A stretch of 64,000 bases of DNA from Caproiciproducens faecalis (GCF_019448085.1 NZ_JAGFNZ010000002.1:434001-498000), one strand, 5' to 3'. Positions 52,769 to 63,404 are shown, counted from the first letter of the stretch. Numbers and translations are program-made. Notes: generated by a model not told the origin, from the sequence alone.

Positions 52769-55700
52769 TTATTTCATAACTTTGTCCATTAGCGTGTTGT
52801 AATCGCTTACAACATCGTATTTTACCGTGTCTGAACTAATTGCTTTGAAATGCTCTTCTGCACACCTTATTTTTAACTTTTCGACTTCCCTGAGCTGCAA
52901 AGAAGACATACTTCCCTTAGTTTCAGCGACAAAATAAATATGCTTCACCTTGCCCTCGTAAAAAGCAATTGCCCAATCAGGATTATATTTACCAACCGGC
53001 GTTGTAATAAAAAAGCCAGTGGGCAATTTAACATATACTGCCACTTCTTCACTTTTATCAAGATTGGTTGCAAATTCACACTCATTGGTTGAGTCATAAA
53101 GAATATGATCATATAAATGCTTATCTGCTTCCATTGCATTAACACCCAACCGGCCTTTTAATGTTGGCTCCGTAAAGATGCGAGTATCATATTTGGCATC
53201 CAATTTATTGTAAGTGATATGTTGAATGATTACCGTGGCTTTTTGCTCGTTTATAATATTTGAAGCCTTAATAATAAATTCTTCCGGGTTATCTTTAAAA
53301 TTTTCGAAGGTGGCTTTTTGGATTCCTTTCAGAATTGCTACGGTGGCACTGCGCGTAAGTCCCGTTTCTGCCACTATTTTTCCTACAAGGTCGTACTTTA
53401 CATTACTGTTTGAGAAAACATTGGCAGTTGTGGTACTGGCAGAATCTTTTTTAAAGCTTTCTGCGTTCTGTAACTCTTCTTTTGATTTAATTGACTTCAT
53501 TGCACCAGTTTCAACTTTAAAGAAAATCTGCGATACATGAAGCTCCTTATCTAATGCGGCAATAGACTTTTCAATAAGTTCATCGGTATTAAAATCAACG
53601 ACGTAAGCAGACTTCGTATTAATTCTACTCCACAGCTCTTTAAATTCCTTGCGGTTCAGCTTATCATTATCAATCTTTAACTCAACATTCTTATCACGAG
53701 CATTGTCCGGCATCATAGATTTTGGATTATAGATGTTATCAAGTATTTTGATCACGGATGCTTCACAGCCTTTTAATTCTTCTGGTACAACAAAGTTACC
53801 TGATTTAACATCTTCATAGTACTTGTCAGTCAATATGCCCTTACGCGTATATCCATTGATAATCAGTTCCTCTGCAATACTCATCGCTGTACTTTGGTCA
53901 ATCGTCTGTTCCACACCATTTGCATTACAGATTACTTTATTTTCAAACAGCTCGGCATTTACAATGCGAGGACGGTCTGCAACAACCTCTGCAAGTTCGG
54001 ACTGAAGCGCCTTGGCAAAATTATCGTAAGATTCATTTGCCACCACTGTCAATACATTAATATTATGGACATCCTCTCCCAGCAGATTTTCATCCATGCG
54101 CTCTCCGTTTTGATTGACGCTCAACCGCAATCCTCGACCGACTTCCTGTCGCTTGCGCACATCACTGCCGCTCTGCTTCAAGGTGCAAATTTGAAAAACA
54201 TTAGGATTATCCCAACCCTCACGAAGCGCTGAGTGTGAAAATATGAACCTGACCGGCTCTTTGCGGTCAAGTAAGCGTTCTTTGTTTTTCATAATCAAAT
54301 CATAAGCATCCGCATCATCAGATGTTTTTTCTTTTTTGTCGCCAAGTTTGCTTTCAACAAATCGATGGCTTTTTTTATCAATTGAGAAATAGCCTGCGTG
54401 TGTACTTTCGGCAGAAATTCCATTTAGATATTTCATGTAATCATCTTCGCCAAAAGCAAGCTGCCACTCATTTAAAGCAGCGTTGTATTCTTCTTCAAAC
54501 ACATCGGCATATTCACCGTTATGCGCGACTCCCGCCGCATCGTATTGTTTGTATTTTGCAACCTCATCGATAAAAAACAGTGATAACACTTTAATGCCTT
54601 TATAAAAGAGCTGCCGTTCGCGCTCAAAATGCGACTTTATGGTTTCTCTGATCTGTATCCGGCGAACCTGTTCTTCACTAACCGCACCCATTACATCACC
54701 GGCAAAAATCGTCACCCCATTCTTAAAAGAAAGGGAATTCGTTGAACCATTGATGTCAGAAACGGTATAGCCTCGATATTCTTCCAAACCGCTGTATTTC
54801 TCGTATAAATTGTCTCCAATGCTGACAGTTCGCGTTATCTTGCGGGGTGCTGATGACCCTTTTACTTCAAACTCGAGGGAAGCAGTTGGCGCTTTGCTCT
54901 TGGATAAATTAATGCTTTCTAAATAAAGATAGCTCTCGGTAGCGGTGCTGCCCGAAATAGAAATTCCCTTAACCGCAATTTTTTTAACCAGTTTTTTATT
55001 GTAGGCTTCCATGGCATCCAGCCGGTAAACCATGTTATAAATACTGTCTTTTTTGTGGGTAGCCGAGTAGCGCAAGGTCAACAACGGCTCGAAATCTTTT
55101 AGCCGCTCCTTTGTTGCCGCTCCCTCAACCGACTGCGGCTCATCAATAATCAATATGGGATTAGTTTTAGCAATCACATCAATTGGTCTGCGACTGCGGA
55201 AACTATCCAGCTTCATATAGATGCGCCTTGCATCTTTGCCTTTGGCATTAAACGCCTGTGAGTTGATGATCATTACATTGATGGCACTGTCACTGGCAAA
55301 CTTATCAAGATCGGTAAGCTGGGCAGAGTTATAGATAAAGAAGCGGATTTTCTTTCCGTATTCCTCAGCAAAATGGTCTTGCGTAATTTCAAAGGATTTA
55401 TACACTCCTTCTCGAATCGCAACACTCGGCACAACCACAATAAATTTGCTCCAGCCATATCGCTTGTTCAGCTCAAACATGGTTTTTATGTAGGTGTAGG
55501 TTTTGCCAACACCGGTTTCCATTTCAATGGTCAGATTATATTTACCCTCAAGTTTGCTTGAAGGTTCAATCTGATAATTCCTTTGAATTTTATTGATGTT
55601 TTCAAGTATGATGCTGTCGTTCAGCTCCGGCACAATTGTGTGATTATTAAACCCGGTAAAATTTATTTCCTCTTTCTCTTTATAAAATCTTTGTTGTTCC

Positions 55701-55840
55701 GCATTGCCGGTACTTGGTTTTTGAACCGTTCCTTTATCGATCATATAGGTAGGGGTATAGTAAGGCTGTCCGGCAAACACATCGCACACTGCCTTTGCCG
55801 CATCTGCTTGAAATTTTTGATGCTTAAATTGAAGTTTCAT
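52769..55840 (-). CDS. res: Type III restriction enzyme, Res subunit
   Basis: 1023 residues. Helicase motifs: METGVGKTYTYIK (about 108-120), IIDEPQSVEG (about 231), YSATHK and motif VI QEVGRGLRLS (about 567). The C-terminal endonuclease has NPDWAI (about 954) and VAETKG (about 973), the PD-x-ExK set. With Mod it cuts DNA when two unmethylated, head-to-head sites are found, using ATP. The start overlaps the stop of the upstream gene by four bases. Length agrees with known Res subunits. Confidence 0.93.
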   Translation of the reverse strand: MKLQFKHQKFQADAAKAVCDVFAGQPYYTPTYMIDKGTVQKPSTGNAEQQRFYKEKEEINFTGFNNHTIVPELNDSIILENINKIQRNYQIEPSSKLEGKYNLTIEMETGVGKTYTYIKTMFELNKRYGWSKFIVVVPSVAIREGVYKSFEITQDHFAEEYGKKIRFFIYNSAQLTDLDKFASDSAINVMIINSQAFNAKGKDARRIYMKLDSFRSRRPIDVIAKTNPILIIDEPQSVEGAATKERLKDFEPLLTLRYSATHKKDSIYNMVYRLDAMEAYNKKLVKKIAVKGISISGSTATESYLYLESINLSKSKAPTASLEFEVKGSSAPRKITRTVSIGDNLYEKYSGLEEYRGYTVSDINGSTNSLSFKNGVTIFAGDVMGAVSEEQVRRIQIRETIKSHFERERQLFYKGIKVLSLFFIDEVAKYKQYDAAGVAHNGEYADVFEEEYNAALNEWQLAFGEDDYMKYLNGISAESTHAGYFSIDKKSHRFVESKLGDKKEKTSDDADAYDLIMKNKERLLDRKEPVRFIFSHSALREGWDNPNVFQICTLKQSGSDVRKRQEVGRGLRLSVNQNGERMDENLLGEDVHNINVLTVVANESYDNFAKALQSELAEVVADRPRIVNAELFENKVICNANGVEQTIDQSTAMSIAEELIINGYTRKGILTDKYYEDVKSGNFVVPEELKGCEASVIKILDNIYNPKSMMPDNARDKNVELKIDNDKLNRKEFKELWSRINTKSAYVVDFNTDELIEKSIAALDKELHVSQIFFKVETGAMKSIKSKEELQNAESFKKDSASTTTANVFSNSNVKYDLVGKIVAETGLTRSATVAILKGIQKATFENFKDNPEEFIIKASNIINEQKATVIIQHITYNKLDAKYDTRIFTEPTLKGRLGVNAMEADKHLYDHILYDSTNECEFATNLDKSEEVAVYVKLPTGFFITTPVGKYNPDWAIAFYEGKVKHIYFVAETKGSMSSLQLREVEKLKIRCAEEHFKAISSDTVKYDVVSDYNTLMDKVMK

Positions 55841-56565
55841 TCGGTATCCTCGCTCTCAATTACCGGCAAATCCTCAATTGAGTATGCATATTCGGGGAAT
55901 TCATCCCAGAATTCCATTAAGGCGTTGTGGTAATTTTTAAAATCTGTATCTTTTATTTGTAAAGTAGGTTCAAGCAAAGTAGCGTTACGTTTTTTCAACA
56001 CATCAGTCCCATTACAATTGAAAAAATCAGGTCTTAATATTCTGAGGTTTTCTTCTGATCTGCCTTTCCCATGCTTTAATACATTGACCAATTCTCTTAG
56101 TTCTTCAATTTTTCCGTTCTGAACCTCTTTATAATTGACCCCATGCCAAGTCAATGTTTCTGATACAAACTTAAATCCACTTTTCATATCGCCTTCATCA
56201 TAAATAATGCCTTCAAGTTTTGCTTCGTGCAGTATAAAAGAATATAATTGTTGTTCCCAGACTTGGCACATACAAGAAATCCACAAGCCAAGCGTCCTGT
56301 ACTGCATAGAGGACAGCAGTTCATATCTCTCCACACCTGCCTGCCATACCGCCTCTTGAGCATCGCAAGGATCTGGCGCATCATCTGCACCCCAGTTAAT
56401 GCTTGTGCCGACCTCTTCGTTTAGGTTATTTGTATATTCTTCCGCTTCTTTTTCCGGGTCTTTAAAAGTTGGCTCAATACGTTCAAAATATAAATCAATA
56501 ATATTGGTCAAATCTCTTTTATATTTTTTACGCAGTCTATCATATAAATATAGTTCACTACGCAT
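55837..56565 (-). CDS. Uncharacterised protein between mod and res
   Basis: 242 residues, soluble, helical, strongly acidic at the end (VIESEDTE). No nuclease or methyltransferase motif is visible; the stretch ELRELVNVLKHGKGRSEENL resembles HEPN-like helical proteins, with Lys-His in place of the usual Arg-x4-His. It overlaps res by four bases and starts two bases behind mod, so it is a full member of the operon. It might regulate or shield Res; no function can be shown. Confidence 0.7.
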   Translation of the reverse strand: MRSELYLYDRLRKKYKRDLTNIIDLYFERIEPTFKDPEKEAEEYTNNLNEEVGTSINWGADDAPDPCDAQEAVWQAGVERYELLSSMQYRTLGLWISCMCQVWEQQLYSFILHEAKLEGIIYDEGDMKSGFKFVSETLTWHGVNYKEVQNGKIEELRELVNVLKHGKGRSEENLRILRPDFFNCNGTDVLKKRNATLLEPTLQIKDTDFKNYHNALMEFWDEFPEYAYSIEDLPVIESEDTE

Positions 56566-56566
56566 G

Positions 56567-58534
56567 CTATATCACCTTAACCGTTGTTTTCGGTGCCGCC
56601 AGCTTGAATATTTCCTCAACATTGATTTTGTCGGGGCTACTCACAAAGCTGCTGTCACGGAAAACGGCGCGCAACGGCTGGCGTTTGGCAATTTCACGAA
56701 TAACGCTTTCGTCAATCTTATTGGCAAAGCAGGCAATTAAATCGCCCTCATTCACGGTATGTACTGTTACGCCGTTTATCTGCTCCATTTTGTGCGGCAA
56801 AGAAAGGGGTAAGCCCCATTCCAAAAGAACGCCGTACAGCAAATCCATATCGGTGCGGTCATCTTTCACATTGGACACCAAATGATCAAGCATTGTTTGG
56901 TCATATTCAGAAGCACCATAATAAACATCTTTCATATTAGTGCTGTCCAATTTTAGCACACGAAAGCCAATATCCGGCACTTTCTTTGGCTCTTCGCCAA
57001 GCTTGAGCTGCTTATTGCTTTCTTCAACTTCTGACTTGATCATTTCACCCGCGCGGCGGATACGCTCTTTTCCGATTTCACAAATGTTTTTATAGCCTGC
57101 TTTGTAAGCTTCACTCTTTTTGTCACAGGGTTCGGGCAATTGCACCATAATAAATTTGCGGTTGCCGCCATTTTCGGCATTCAACTGCATAACAGCATGA
57201 GCGGTTGTAGCAGAACCAGAGAAGAAGTCCAGTACAATATCATTTGAATTGGCATGTGACATTAAAATGCATTCACAAATATAGTCTACTGATTTGGGAG
57301 ATTGAAAATATTTTTCTTTAGTTTGAAATAAATAATTAACTGTAGCCTGCCCCTTTTCTGTATGAAACTTTTTATTTGTCCAAATGGACTTGACTTGCTT
57401 TAGCGGTTCCTCTTGGTTAATGGAGGCATATGCCTTTCGATAGACTTTCCACTGCCCATTGACTACTTTCCCGATTAATAAATGGATTTCTTCTTTAGCT
57501 TTATCTTTTCCCCATGTCCAGCACCCTTCAAAACCATCATCCCATATTGGATATACCTCTGTTTCAATATCTTTCTTTTCTAAAAAAACTTCCCCATTAT
57601 TATTAACAAAAAATGGATAAAAAAGATTTGGTCGGTTAAATCTTCCAAAATCTCTGTGCGTATTTCGCAGCTCCAATTCTCTATATGCTAATCCAGCTTC
57701 GTCTATAAGTGTATAATCCTTTTCAATATCTTCTTTTGTTTTCGGTATTGAAAAGGCTCCTTTGTTCATTGGCATCTTTGAATAAATTAGTAAATACTCG
57801 TGACAAGTCGCAACATATTTATCTTGGGATCTTCCTTTAGGATTGTTTAAGGCTGCTATTTTTGCAACAAAGTTTACCTCTCCGAACACCTCGTCGCAAA
57901 TTTTTTTTAAATTGTCGACTTCATTGTCATCAATGCTAATAAAAACAGCCCCATCATTAGCAAGCAAATTCCTTGCTAATTGCAATCGCGGATAAAGCAT
58001 GGAGCACCAGTCGGAATGAAAACGCCCATTGCTTTCGTTATTTTGGAAAAGGCGATTTTCGTCCTCATCATAAAGTCCGGTCTGCTCGTCATACTCTCCC
58101 TTATCCATGGTGAAATCGTCTTTATAAATAAAATCGTTGCCTGTATTGTAAGGTGGGTCTATGTAAATCATCTTAATAGAGTTTAAATAACTTTCCTGCA
58201 ATAGTTTTAAAACATCAAGGTTATCGCCCTCAATGTAAAGATTTTCGGTGTTCTCCCAGTCCTTGCTTTCTTCTTTGCAGGGGCGCAGGGTTTTGCGGAT
58301 AGGCTTGTTGCCCTCAACAATACTTGCCTTTTTACCCACCCATGTGAAATCATAGCATTCCTCGCCGTCAATCACGTCTCCGGAAAGTTCCTGCTTGAGC
58401 AGTTCAAAATTGATGCCTTTTTTCAGCTTGCCGTTTTCATCTTCCATTTCTGTCATTACATTTGGAAACAGCGCTGCAATTTTCTCAATGTTTTTTTCGG
58501 TCATATCTACCGACTCCATTTTAAACTTGTCCAT
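56567..58534 (-). CDS. mod: Type III DNA methyltransferase, Mod subunit
   Basis: 655 residues. YIDPPYNTGNDF (about 125-136) is the catalytic motif and LDFFSGSATTAH (about 436-447) the S-adenosylmethionine motif, in the beta-class order used by type III Mod proteins (N6-adenine). The long region between them recognises the target. The start at 58534 has GGAGGAG before it; it overlaps the upstream gene by 14 bases. Mod gives sequence specificity to the complex with Res. No simple-sequence repeat of the phase-variable type is seen in the gene. Confidence 0.93.
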   Translation of the reverse strand: MDKFKMESVDMTEKNIEKIAALFPNVMTEMEDENGKLKKGINFELLKQELSGDVIDGEECYDFTWVGKKASIVEGNKPIRKTLRPCKEESKDWENTENLYIEGDNLDVLKLLQESYLNSIKMIYIDPPYNTGNDFIYKDDFTMDKGEYDEQTGLYDEDENRLFQNNESNGRFHSDWCSMLYPRLQLARNLLANDGAVFISIDDNEVDNLKKICDEVFGEVNFVAKIAALNNPKGRSQDKYVATCHEYLLIYSKMPMNKGAFSIPKTKEDIEKDYTLIDEAGLAYRELELRNTHRDFGRFNRPNLFYPFFVNNNGEVFLEKKDIETEVYPIWDDGFEGCWTWGKDKAKEEIHLLIGKVVNGQWKVYRKAYASINQEEPLKQVKSIWTNKKFHTEKGQATVNYLFQTKEKYFQSPKSVDYICECILMSHANSNDIVLDFFSGSATTAHAVMQLNAENGGNRKFIMVQLPEPCDKKSEAYKAGYKNICEIGKERIRRAGEMIKSEVEESNKQLKLGEEPKKVPDIGFRVLKLDSTNMKDVYYGASEYDQTMLDHLVSNVKDDRTDMDLLYGVLLEWGLPLSLPHKMEQINGVTVHTVNEGDLIACFANKIDESVIREIAKRQPLRAVFRDSSFVSSPDKINVEEIFKLAAPKTTVKVI

Positions 58535-59300
58535 TGTCTTTCTCCTCCGGGGATTTATCAATTTCTTTTCTTAATGTTTGAATTTCACCTTTAGCTAGAG
58601 CTATGAAAGAATACTTTTTTATATTTTCATCGTCTAATCCAAATTTGCTGTTAGTTAATATTTTAAACAAAATATATTTCATCCACAAGTAATCACTATA
58701 GTTAAATGACCACCAGTCAGTATCATTTGGATGCTCATTAATTTGCAAATGGACTTTATTCCTTAAACGTTTCAACTTTTTTAGATAAGGGAATGCTTGA
58801 TGCGGTATATCTATTAGGCTATGGCTCTCAATCTTTTTTATCATAGAATCCAAATTCATTTCATCATCTGTTTTAGGGATACTTTTGAAAATATGTGTTT
58901 CAACTTTTCGTGTTTCATTTTCAAAGCTAAATCCATTTGACTTTACTATTTTTTCGAGCTCCCACTCTTTTTGTGTCCACAAATTATTGGATTTTAAAAG
59001 ATAGTAAAAGACACCTTCAATGATGGAAACGCCTGTAATAATAAATGTTTTGTACAGCATTGTTATTATTACATTATGTAGGTCTAACTCGTGCAATTGT
59101 AATTCTATATATTCGAGATATTGCAGACTGTAAGCTATATTTTTCCTTAAATCATGGTTTAGGCCTTTAAGCGTTCCTTGTGATAAATTATATTCATATG
59201 TACTTACAAGATTTGGACTCCACCGATCATTATAACAAATATCATTTTTCTTAATTAATGTTTCAAAATCAGACATTCCTGTTAAATTGTTTATTGGCAA
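58521..59300 (-). CDS. Uncharacterised helical protein in the restriction operon, possibly HEPN-like
   Basis: 259 residues, predicted almost all helical. KRLRNKVHLQINEH (about 180-193) has the Arg-Asn-x2-His look of HEPN-type RNases, but the spacing is not the standard one, so this is weak. A TTG at 59300 behind GAGGTGA is taken as start; an ATG eight codons later is the alternative. It lies between the DUF4391 gene and mod with overlap, so it should be expressed with them. Confidence 0.65.
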   Translation of the reverse strand: MPINNLTGMSDFETLIKKNDICYNDRWSPNLVSTYEYNLSQGTLKGLNHDLRKNIAYSLQYLEYIELQLHELDLHNVIITMLYKTFIITGVSIIEGVFYYLLKSNNLWTQKEWELEKIVKSNGFSFENETRKVETHIFKSIPKTDDEMNLDSMIKKIESHSLIDIPHQAFPYLKKLKRLRNKVHLQINEHPNDTDWWSFNYSDYLWMKYILFKILTNSKFGLDDENIKKYSFIALAKGEIQTLRKEIDKSPEEKDNGQV

Positions 59301-59316
59301 AACAATTCACCTCAAA

Positions 59317-59979
59317 TCAACTATTTTGTAATAATTTTTCTTTCAGTTTTTTCAGCTCTGCATTGAGTTTTACCTGCACATTAAACTGCTTTTCCCTTGC
59401 TATTTTGGCTTCCAATACTGCAATTTGCGCCTTCAAATCATCAATTTCTTTTGCTTTGGCTATTGCCTCTTTTAAATCGCTTGAATTTGTCACATTCAGT
59501 TTTCCGCTTGCTATTTGGAGGATAAAATTTTCATAAATTTTATCCATATCCAAGCCATTGACGGATAGGGTCAAAGCGTTCATGTCAGACCAATCCGTCT
59601 TATAAGTCGCACTAATTTTGAACTTACCTTCGCGGTTCTTTATGGCTTCTTTAAAGTTGATTACGAGCTGTGCTTTTTCCTGCATTCGCAGTATGAAAAC
59701 AGTATGGTGGGGAATGTTGCTGTCAATAAATTCAAGCAGTTTGTAGTCGCATTCATTGCCTTTTAGGATAACTTCCAAAACATCGATTTCAATAACATTC
59801 GCGCCATCGGCAACATTTAAAGTGGTTTTGGATAGCTTGTTTTGCCAAACGATAGAATCAATACCGCTGATAAAACGCTGCCTGAGTTTTGAATCAATAT
59901 CTAAATTTTTATAAAACTTCTCCTTTGGTATTTTTCTCTCAAAGTATGTAGATTTCGGTAAATTCAGCACTTGCCTCAC
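59317..59979 (-). CDS. DUF4391 protein
   Basis: 220 residues. The N-terminal half fits DUF4391: LPKSTYFERKIPKEKFYKNL, and IDSIVWQNKLSKTTLNV, then a beta part with VFILR and KISATYKTDW. The last 50 residues are a coiled coil (DLKAQIAVLEAKIAREKQF). Such proteins are usually encoded behind a large helicase and near type III modification genes; their role is unknown, probably as a structural partner of the helicase. The start overlaps the helicase stop (ATGA). Confidence 0.78.
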   Translation of the reverse strand: MRQVLNLPKSTYFERKIPKEKFYKNLDIDSKLRQRFISGIDSIVWQNKLSKTTLNVADGANVIEIDVLEVILKGNECDYKLLEFIDSNIPHHTVFILRMQEKAQLVINFKEAIKNREGKFKISATYKTDWSDMNALTLSVNGLDMDKIYENFILQIASGKLNVTNSSDLKEAIAKAKEIDDLKAQIAVLEAKIAREKQFNVQVKLNAELKKLKEKLLQNS

Positions 59980-62900
59980 TCCTCATTTCTAACTACTAAA
60001 AAGCATATCAGTTCAAAATCATTTAAGCCGGAAATTTTGTTGGTTAATGCTGTTGTTTCACCAATACTAAAAAAGCTGTCAATATCACTTTCATCTTTCA
60101 CATGAATAATGGAAGCAATGGCGTCTTCCAACAGTCTTGAGTATTTTGCCATAACTCTACCGTCTTTGGTTTCTGTGTTAAACAGCTTACAAAGATTAGT
60201 GTCCGGCTCCTGCCTGCCTTTGCAAAGATACCGCATCGTATCCAGCAGTTTCTTTGGCTCAAGATGATTGCACTCGACCTCACCGTCATCTTTAATGTAT
60301 ACCATGTAGAAAGGGGGCAGTCGGTTCTGATTATCAATATTTACACCATTGCTTACGTTTTTGAGAACATAAATTACTCCAGCAGGACAATCCTGTGTTG
60401 CTTTTGCTATTGCATGCATTCCAAACGGTGTTTTATCAAGATCGGGGTTAGCTTTGATATAATCAAGCAAATCTAAGCGGAATTCATTAAGTCCCAAATC
60501 CATAATTGAAATGCCATTGGACATTTCCTCAATATCCACAACCTCTTTTTCAAGACGTGAAAGCTGCTGTTTGCGATATTCCAAATCGCCTTTTTCCTCA
60601 TTGTTAATAAGGTCGTCATCGCCGGTAGAGGTCATAACTGAGATTTTCATTCGAGTTTCAACACGGCTCTTGAGATTAATATATTCATCCAGCGACAAAT
60701 CCGGCCAGAAGTTCACAAGTTGAATTGTCGCATTTTTACTTCCAATACGGTCGATACGACCGAAACGCTGAATAATACGAACAGGGTTCCAGTGAATATC
60801 ATAGTTAATCAGATAGTCACAATCCTGCAGGTTTTGTCCCTCAGAGATACAATCAGTGGCTATTAAGATATCAATCTGGTCATTGTTGTTTGGCATCAAC
60901 AACTCTTTTTCCTTTGATAGGGGAGAAAAACAAGTAAGCACCGTATTTAGGTCTGCTTTTAACTTTGGTATTGTAGTTTTACCGTCGACAGAACCGGTTA
61001 TCATGGCAGTGTTTAGCCCAAATTCTTTTTTGACCATCTTACTAATATTGTTGTACAAATACTCGGCGGTATCAGAAAACGCGGTAAAAACAATGATTTT
61101 TTTGTTTCCGACATTGATAGGATGATTAATTTTATTTCTAACCACCTCAAACAGGGTCAAGAGCTTTTTATCGTATTGAGGGGTAATATCATTTATCATT
61201 GAAAGCAGTAATTCTAACGTTGCTTTATCTTCTGCGAGACCTTTTCTCCACGAAATATAATCCATATCTTTCAGTTCAATCTTCACTTTTTTACCGACAG
61301 ATAACAAATCCATGTTTTGATCATCATAATCAAAGTCTTCTGCGTCGCTGAGATCAACCAAACTGATTTCGTTTTCTGGGCGATAATTGTCAATGGCTTC
61401 AATTGTGGAATGAATCAGATCATAAATTCTTGTAAGTGTGAGCTGAAAAGAATGGACTGAACTTTCAAGCCGTTTTAATAGATTAATGCTCATTAATCTG
61501 CGTATGCCTTGTTCACGACCGGCTTGTGTCAGGCTTGTTCCCTGCTCATGATTAAAAACATTATACTTGTCCAGCTTGCTCGGAAAAATAAAATCCGTCG
61601 GAGTATAAATACTCAGATTGAGCTGTGATAAAGATTCATAAATCTCATTATATGTAATTGCGCCTTCCAGCTGGGTGAGAGGAGGTCGTTTGGAAATCGG
61701 CTTTTTCCGTTCCGGAAATTTACCGATATCCCCCATATCATAATACTTCCGAATATGATTTCTTGACCGAGCAATCGTTACGCTGTCTAGCACTTCAAAG
61801 AAATCAAAATCAAGTGTTTTTAATAATGTGTCAGTTGTTCTTTCCTCTACAGGAAGTTTACTCCATGCATTAAATGACTTTTGCGCCATACGAAAAATAT
61901 CATCAATATTCTTTGTCGTATTAAGCTTGTCATTGATTAGTTGTGGATTCCCCTCATATGCTAAAGCAAGTTGATTTCGTAAATCAAAAAATTTATTATT
62001 TACCGGAGTTGCGGAAAGCATTAGAACTTTTGTTTTTACCCCTTGCCTTACAACTTTGTTAAGAAGTTTCAAATAGCGGTTTTCTTTTTCGCCGCCTTCC
62101 CCAGAGGTTTCGCCACCATTACGGAAATTGTGTGATTCATCAATTACAACTAAATCATAATTGCCCCAGTTAAGGCGTGATAAATCAAGGCCATTTGATG
62201 AACCGTAATTACGGGATAAATCGGTATGATACAGTACATCGTACCGCAGTCGGTCTTTTGCGATTGGATTATTCACATAGTTATCTTTGTATGTATTCCA
62301 GTTATTTGCCAGCTTCTTAGGGCAAAGCACTAAGACCGACTTATTTCGATTTTCATAGTACTTTATTACGGCAAGAGCAGTGAATGTTTTTCCCAAACCA
62401 ACACTGTCTGCTAAGATACAACCGTTATATTTCTCGAGTTTATTGATAATTGCCCTCGCTGCTACCTTTTGAAAGTCATAGAGTTTGTTCCAGATCATGC
62501 TTTCTTTAAATCCGGTTGCCTCATTAGGTAGAACGTCCTCCGAAATATCATCTAAAAACTCATTAAAAATATTATAAAGCGTTACAAAATAAATAAATTC
62601 AGCAGAGTTTTCTTTATATACCGTTGTTATATTGTTTATAACTTCATCCGTTACATCTTGCAGTTTAGATTTATCATTCCAAATATTATTAAAAAGCTTG
62701 ATGTATTCACTGCTGAATGGCGCATCAAATTTGTTCACCATATTATAGCTGTTATTTCCTCTTTCACAGCCAATATCTACAGTTGTAAAGCCATTAAGAG
62801 GCATATATGTGAAATTTTCATCATTATTTTCAACATTAATAAAACCGGTCATGTTTTCTTGTGTTATATTTGATTTGAAAGTTACTTTTTTTGCAATCCA

Positions 62901-63218
62901 TTCAGCACATTCTTTTGCTATCGCCTTTTGGGTCAGTTCATTGCGGAGTTTCACTTCAAATTCCGTACCGTATAGCCCTTTTTCGCGACTCAACCGAGGA
63001 ATGTAAAACTCACGCTTCTCTTTCTTTGCCTTCTCGGTTACAAACGTGGGTGAAGTAAAAATGAATCGTAGCTCATTTACCTTATCTAATTGCTTTTTTA
63101 ATTCTTTGTAAGCGTATATCGAAAAACAAGCCGCAGCAATATCTACTTTACTACCCTTTTTTATGGTTAGATTAAAGTCATCACGAACAAATTTATTTAT
63201 GTTATCAAATATTTCCAT
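59976..63218 (-). CDS. Large SNF2/DEAD-type helicase of the E2 defence operon
   Basis: 1080 residues. An N-terminal part of about 180 residues (IAAACFSIYAYKELKKQL, FIFTSPTF) has the look of a PLD-like domain. The helicase core shows ADSVGLGKTFTAL (about 270), VVIDESHNFRN (about 358), MLSATPVNN (about 399) and, after a long insertion, QRFGRIDRIGS (about 818). The type is the RapA/SNF2-like group found in restriction and defence loci. It is the first gene of the operon, 80 bases behind the promoter shared with E1, and probably moves along or remodels invading DNA for the nuclease partners. Confidence 0.88.
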   Translation of the reverse strand: MEIFDNINKFVRDDFNLTIKKGSKVDIAAACFSIYAYKELKKQLDKVNELRFIFTSPTFVTEKAKKEKREFYIPRLSREKGLYGTEFEVKLRNELTQKAIAKECAEWIAKKVTFKSNITQENMTGFINVENNDENFTYMPLNGFTTVDIGCERGNNSYNMVNKFDAPFSSEYIKLFNNIWNDKSKLQDVTDEVINNITTVYKENSAEFIYFVTLYNIFNEFLDDISEDVLPNEATGFKESMIWNKLYDFQKVAARAIINKLEKYNGCILADSVGLGKTFTALAVIKYYENRNKSVLVLCPKKLANNWNTYKDNYVNNPIAKDRLRYDVLYHTDLSRNYGSSNGLDLSRLNWGNYDLVVIDESHNFRNGGETSGEGGEKENRYLKLLNKVVRQGVKTKVLMLSATPVNNKFFDLRNQLALAYEGNPQLINDKLNTTKNIDDIFRMAQKSFNAWSKLPVEERTTDTLLKTLDFDFFEVLDSVTIARSRNHIRKYYDMGDIGKFPERKKPISKRPPLTQLEGAITYNEIYESLSQLNLSIYTPTDFIFPSKLDKYNVFNHEQGTSLTQAGREQGIRRLMSINLLKRLESSVHSFQLTLTRIYDLIHSTIEAIDNYRPENEISLVDLSDAEDFDYDDQNMDLLSVGKKVKIELKDMDYISWRKGLAEDKATLELLLSMINDITPQYDKKLLTLFEVVRNKINHPINVGNKKIIVFTAFSDTAEYLYNNISKMVKKEFGLNTAMITGSVDGKTTIPKLKADLNTVLTCFSPLSKEKELLMPNNNDQIDILIATDCISEGQNLQDCDYLINYDIHWNPVRIIQRFGRIDRIGSKNATIQLVNFWPDLSLDEYINLKSRVETRMKISVMTSTGDDDLINNEEKGDLEYRKQQLSRLEKEVVDIEEMSNGISIMDLGLNEFRLDLLDYIKANPDLDKTPFGMHAIAKATQDCPAGVIYVLKNVSNGVNIDNQNRLPPFYMVYIKDDGEVECNHLEPKKLLDTMRYLCKGRQEPDTNLCKLFNTETKDGRVMAKYSRLLEDAIASIIHVKDESDIDSFFSIGETTALTNKISGLNDFELICFLVVRNEE

Positions 63219-63299
63219 GCGGCATCTCCTAAAATGCGTTCTTTTTCAACCAATTTTTGATATAAAAATATTGTTACAGTTGTGTTTTTTAATAATTTA

Positions 63300-63328
63300 A
63301 TTATAAACCTCATGCAAATTGATAGCAA
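63300..63328 (-). promoter_or_regulatory. Promoter of the E2 defence operon
   Basis: Minus strand: -35 TTGCTA (63323-63328), 17-base spacer, -10 TATAAT (63300-63305), about 80 bases before the helicase start. The same boxes and flanks are found in E1 at 21447-21475. The stretch 63219-63299 has no gene. Confidence 0.78.
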
Positions 63329-63404
63329 GTTGTATCCAGTGCTTTTATTCTAATTTATACTGTATTTATTTTATCAGTCCCATTATAGGTACACAAACAA
63401 AAAA

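Noticed and set aside
56567-58534. Phase variation of mod
   Set aside because: No tandem simple-sequence repeat was seen in the gene or its start region.
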